NCBI GenBank assembly: GCA_003225515.1
Contig: QIAK01000148.1
Span: forward strand, 1-5,635
DNA length: 5,635 nt
Direction: 5' to 3'
Source: Acidobacteriota bacterium
GTDB lineage: Bacteria > Acidobacteriota > Terriglobia > Terriglobales > Acidobacteriaceae
The position numbers and the translations under genes are program-made. Each line of letters begins with the position of its first letter. Within the stretch, counting starts at the first letter, position 1. The notes below the pieces were generated by a model that was not told the origin of the DNA, ran no database searches, and was given only the letters and a program-made list of their open reading frames with translations. This document shows, in pieces, positions 4,921-5,635 of this stretch.

Positions 4921-5577
4921 GTGAAACTGATTTCGCTGAACGTTGGGAAGCCCAGGCTTGCGCTTTATAACGGAGCCACGATCAACACCAGCATTTTCAA
5001 GGAGCCAGTGTCCGGGCCCGTTCACCTTCGCAAGCTGAATCTGGATGGCGATCGGCAAGCCGATCTCTCGGTTCACGGCGGCCCGTTCAAGGCCGTCTAC
5101 GCTTATCCTTCGGAGCACTACGAGTTTTGGCGTCAGGAGTTGCCAGGGACGGCCCTACCGTGGGGCAAGTTTGGCGAGAACTTTACCAGCGAAGGCCTGT
5201 CTGAACGGGAGTTGCACATTGGAGATCGGCTGCAAATCGGGACAGCCACAATCATGGTCCGGCAACCGCGGGTACCGTGTTATAAGCTGGCCGCCAAATT
5301 CCATCGAGACGATATCCTTGCCCGTTTTTTGCGCAGCGGTAAAAGCGGTTTTTACTTTTCCGTAGAGCTGGAAGGAATCGTCACGGCCGGGGACTCATTC
5401 GAATTTCAGAGCCGCGAACCGCAGGCCATTTCCATCGCGGAGATGAACCGGCTCTACGTGGAAGAAAAGTACAATCGCAATCTGCTGGAGAAAGCGATTG
5501 CGACGCCTGCCCTCCCGGAAGACTGGCGCGACTACTTCAACAAACGTCTTGCTGGAACCGTCACGGTTAACCACTGA
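4921..5577 (+). CDS. MOSC domain protein, YiiM-like
   Basis: The 218-residue product has the YiiM layout: a MOSC beta-barrel domain followed by a short C-terminal 3-alpha domain. It opens MKLISLNVGKPR, like other YiiM homologues. The MOSC part shows GDRQADLSVHGGPFKAVYAY at residues 43-62, FGENFTSEGL at 84-93, IGDRLQIG at 100-107 and QPRVPCYKLA at 115-124, where Cys120 is the conserved cysteine expected to bind a molybdenum cofactor. SGFYFSV follows at 142-148. Residues from about 166 to 210 form the helical tail (ISIAEMNRLY, WRDYFNKRL). E. coli YiiM is linked to Moco-dependent reduction of N-hydroxylated compounds such as 6-hydroxylaminopurine; whether this protein does the same is inference. 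No Moco synthesis or partner reductase gene is in view. It uses a GTG start and is transcribed divergently from sucC. There is no predicted signal peptide or membrane segment by eye, so it is probably cytosolic. Confidence 0.92.
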   Translation: MKLISLNVGKPRLALYNGATINTSIFKEPVSGPVHLRKLNLDGDRQADLSVHGGPFKAVYAYPSEHYEFWRQELPGTALPWGKFGENFTSEGLSERELHIGDRLQIGTATIMVRQPRVPCYKLAAKFHRDDILARFLRSGKSGFYFSVELEGIVTAGDSFEFQSREPQAISIAEMNRLYVEEKYNRNLLEKAIATPALPEDWRDYFNKRLAGTVTVNH

Positions 5578-5635
5578 TTGAGCGTTCTTCTCTTAATTCT
5601 TTGATCCCGGCAATTGAAAACTTCGGAGTTCGCCA

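Noticed and set aside
4676..4924. 82-residue open frame on the + strand across the divergent region, ending over the MOSC start
   Set aside because: It starts inside the sucC start codon region, has no ribosome binding site and no motifs, and would occupy the only promoter space for two divergent genes. The stop overlap with the GTG start looks accidental.
4702..5118. 138-residue open frame on the minus strand opposite the MOSC gene
   Set aside because: It overlaps the clearly recognisable N-terminal half of the MOSC protein and has no family features.
5578..5635. Final 58 bases after the MOSC stop
   Set aside because: I looked for a terminator, a start of a next gene and a tRNA. There is only a four-pair AACT/AGTT stem with a TCGG loop near 5618-5630, too weak to call.

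Overview
The window carries seven protein genes, mostly core metabolism, from a moderately GC-rich bacterium (high fifties percent GC by eye). Two features suggest Acidobacteriota, for example Terriglobia: the protein sequences, and the sucC-sucD-ndk order with short degenerate tandem motifs in the spacers. This is an inference from memory; no rRNA or other lineage marker is present.

Layout. Bases 1-1664 hold two + strand genes: purA (adenylosuccinate synthetase) and, 44 bases on, a 95-residue antibiotic-biosynthesis-monooxygenase (ABM) fold protein. Bases 1665-1770 are a short convergent spacer with two inverted repeats. Bases 1771-4687 form a minus-strand block, read in the order sucC, sucD, ndk and a 62-residue 4-oxalocrotonate-tautomerase-like gene. 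Bases 4688-4920 are a 233-base divergent region that must hold the promoters for sucC and for the last gene. Bases 4921-5577 encode a YiiM-type MOSC domain protein on the + strand, and the last 58 bases hold no gene I can support.

How the genes fit together. SucC and SucD are the two subunits of succinyl-CoA synthetase, the TCA-cycle step that makes ATP or GTP by substrate-level phosphorylation. Ndk next to them can spread that phosphate among NTP pools. PurA starts the branch from IMP to AMP, so purine nucleotide metabolism is a shared theme. The ABM, tautomerase and MOSC proteins are small or accessory enzymes with no proven tie to this pathway.

All seven genes look intact and ordinary. 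The unusual material is in the spacers: a canonical G-quadruplex pattern and inverted repeat between sucC and sucD, a long stem-loop just after the sucD stop, a 13/14-base tandem repeat before the tautomerase start, and two hairpins between the convergent genes. I see no mobile element, CRISPR array, RNA gene, defence system or clearly new system.
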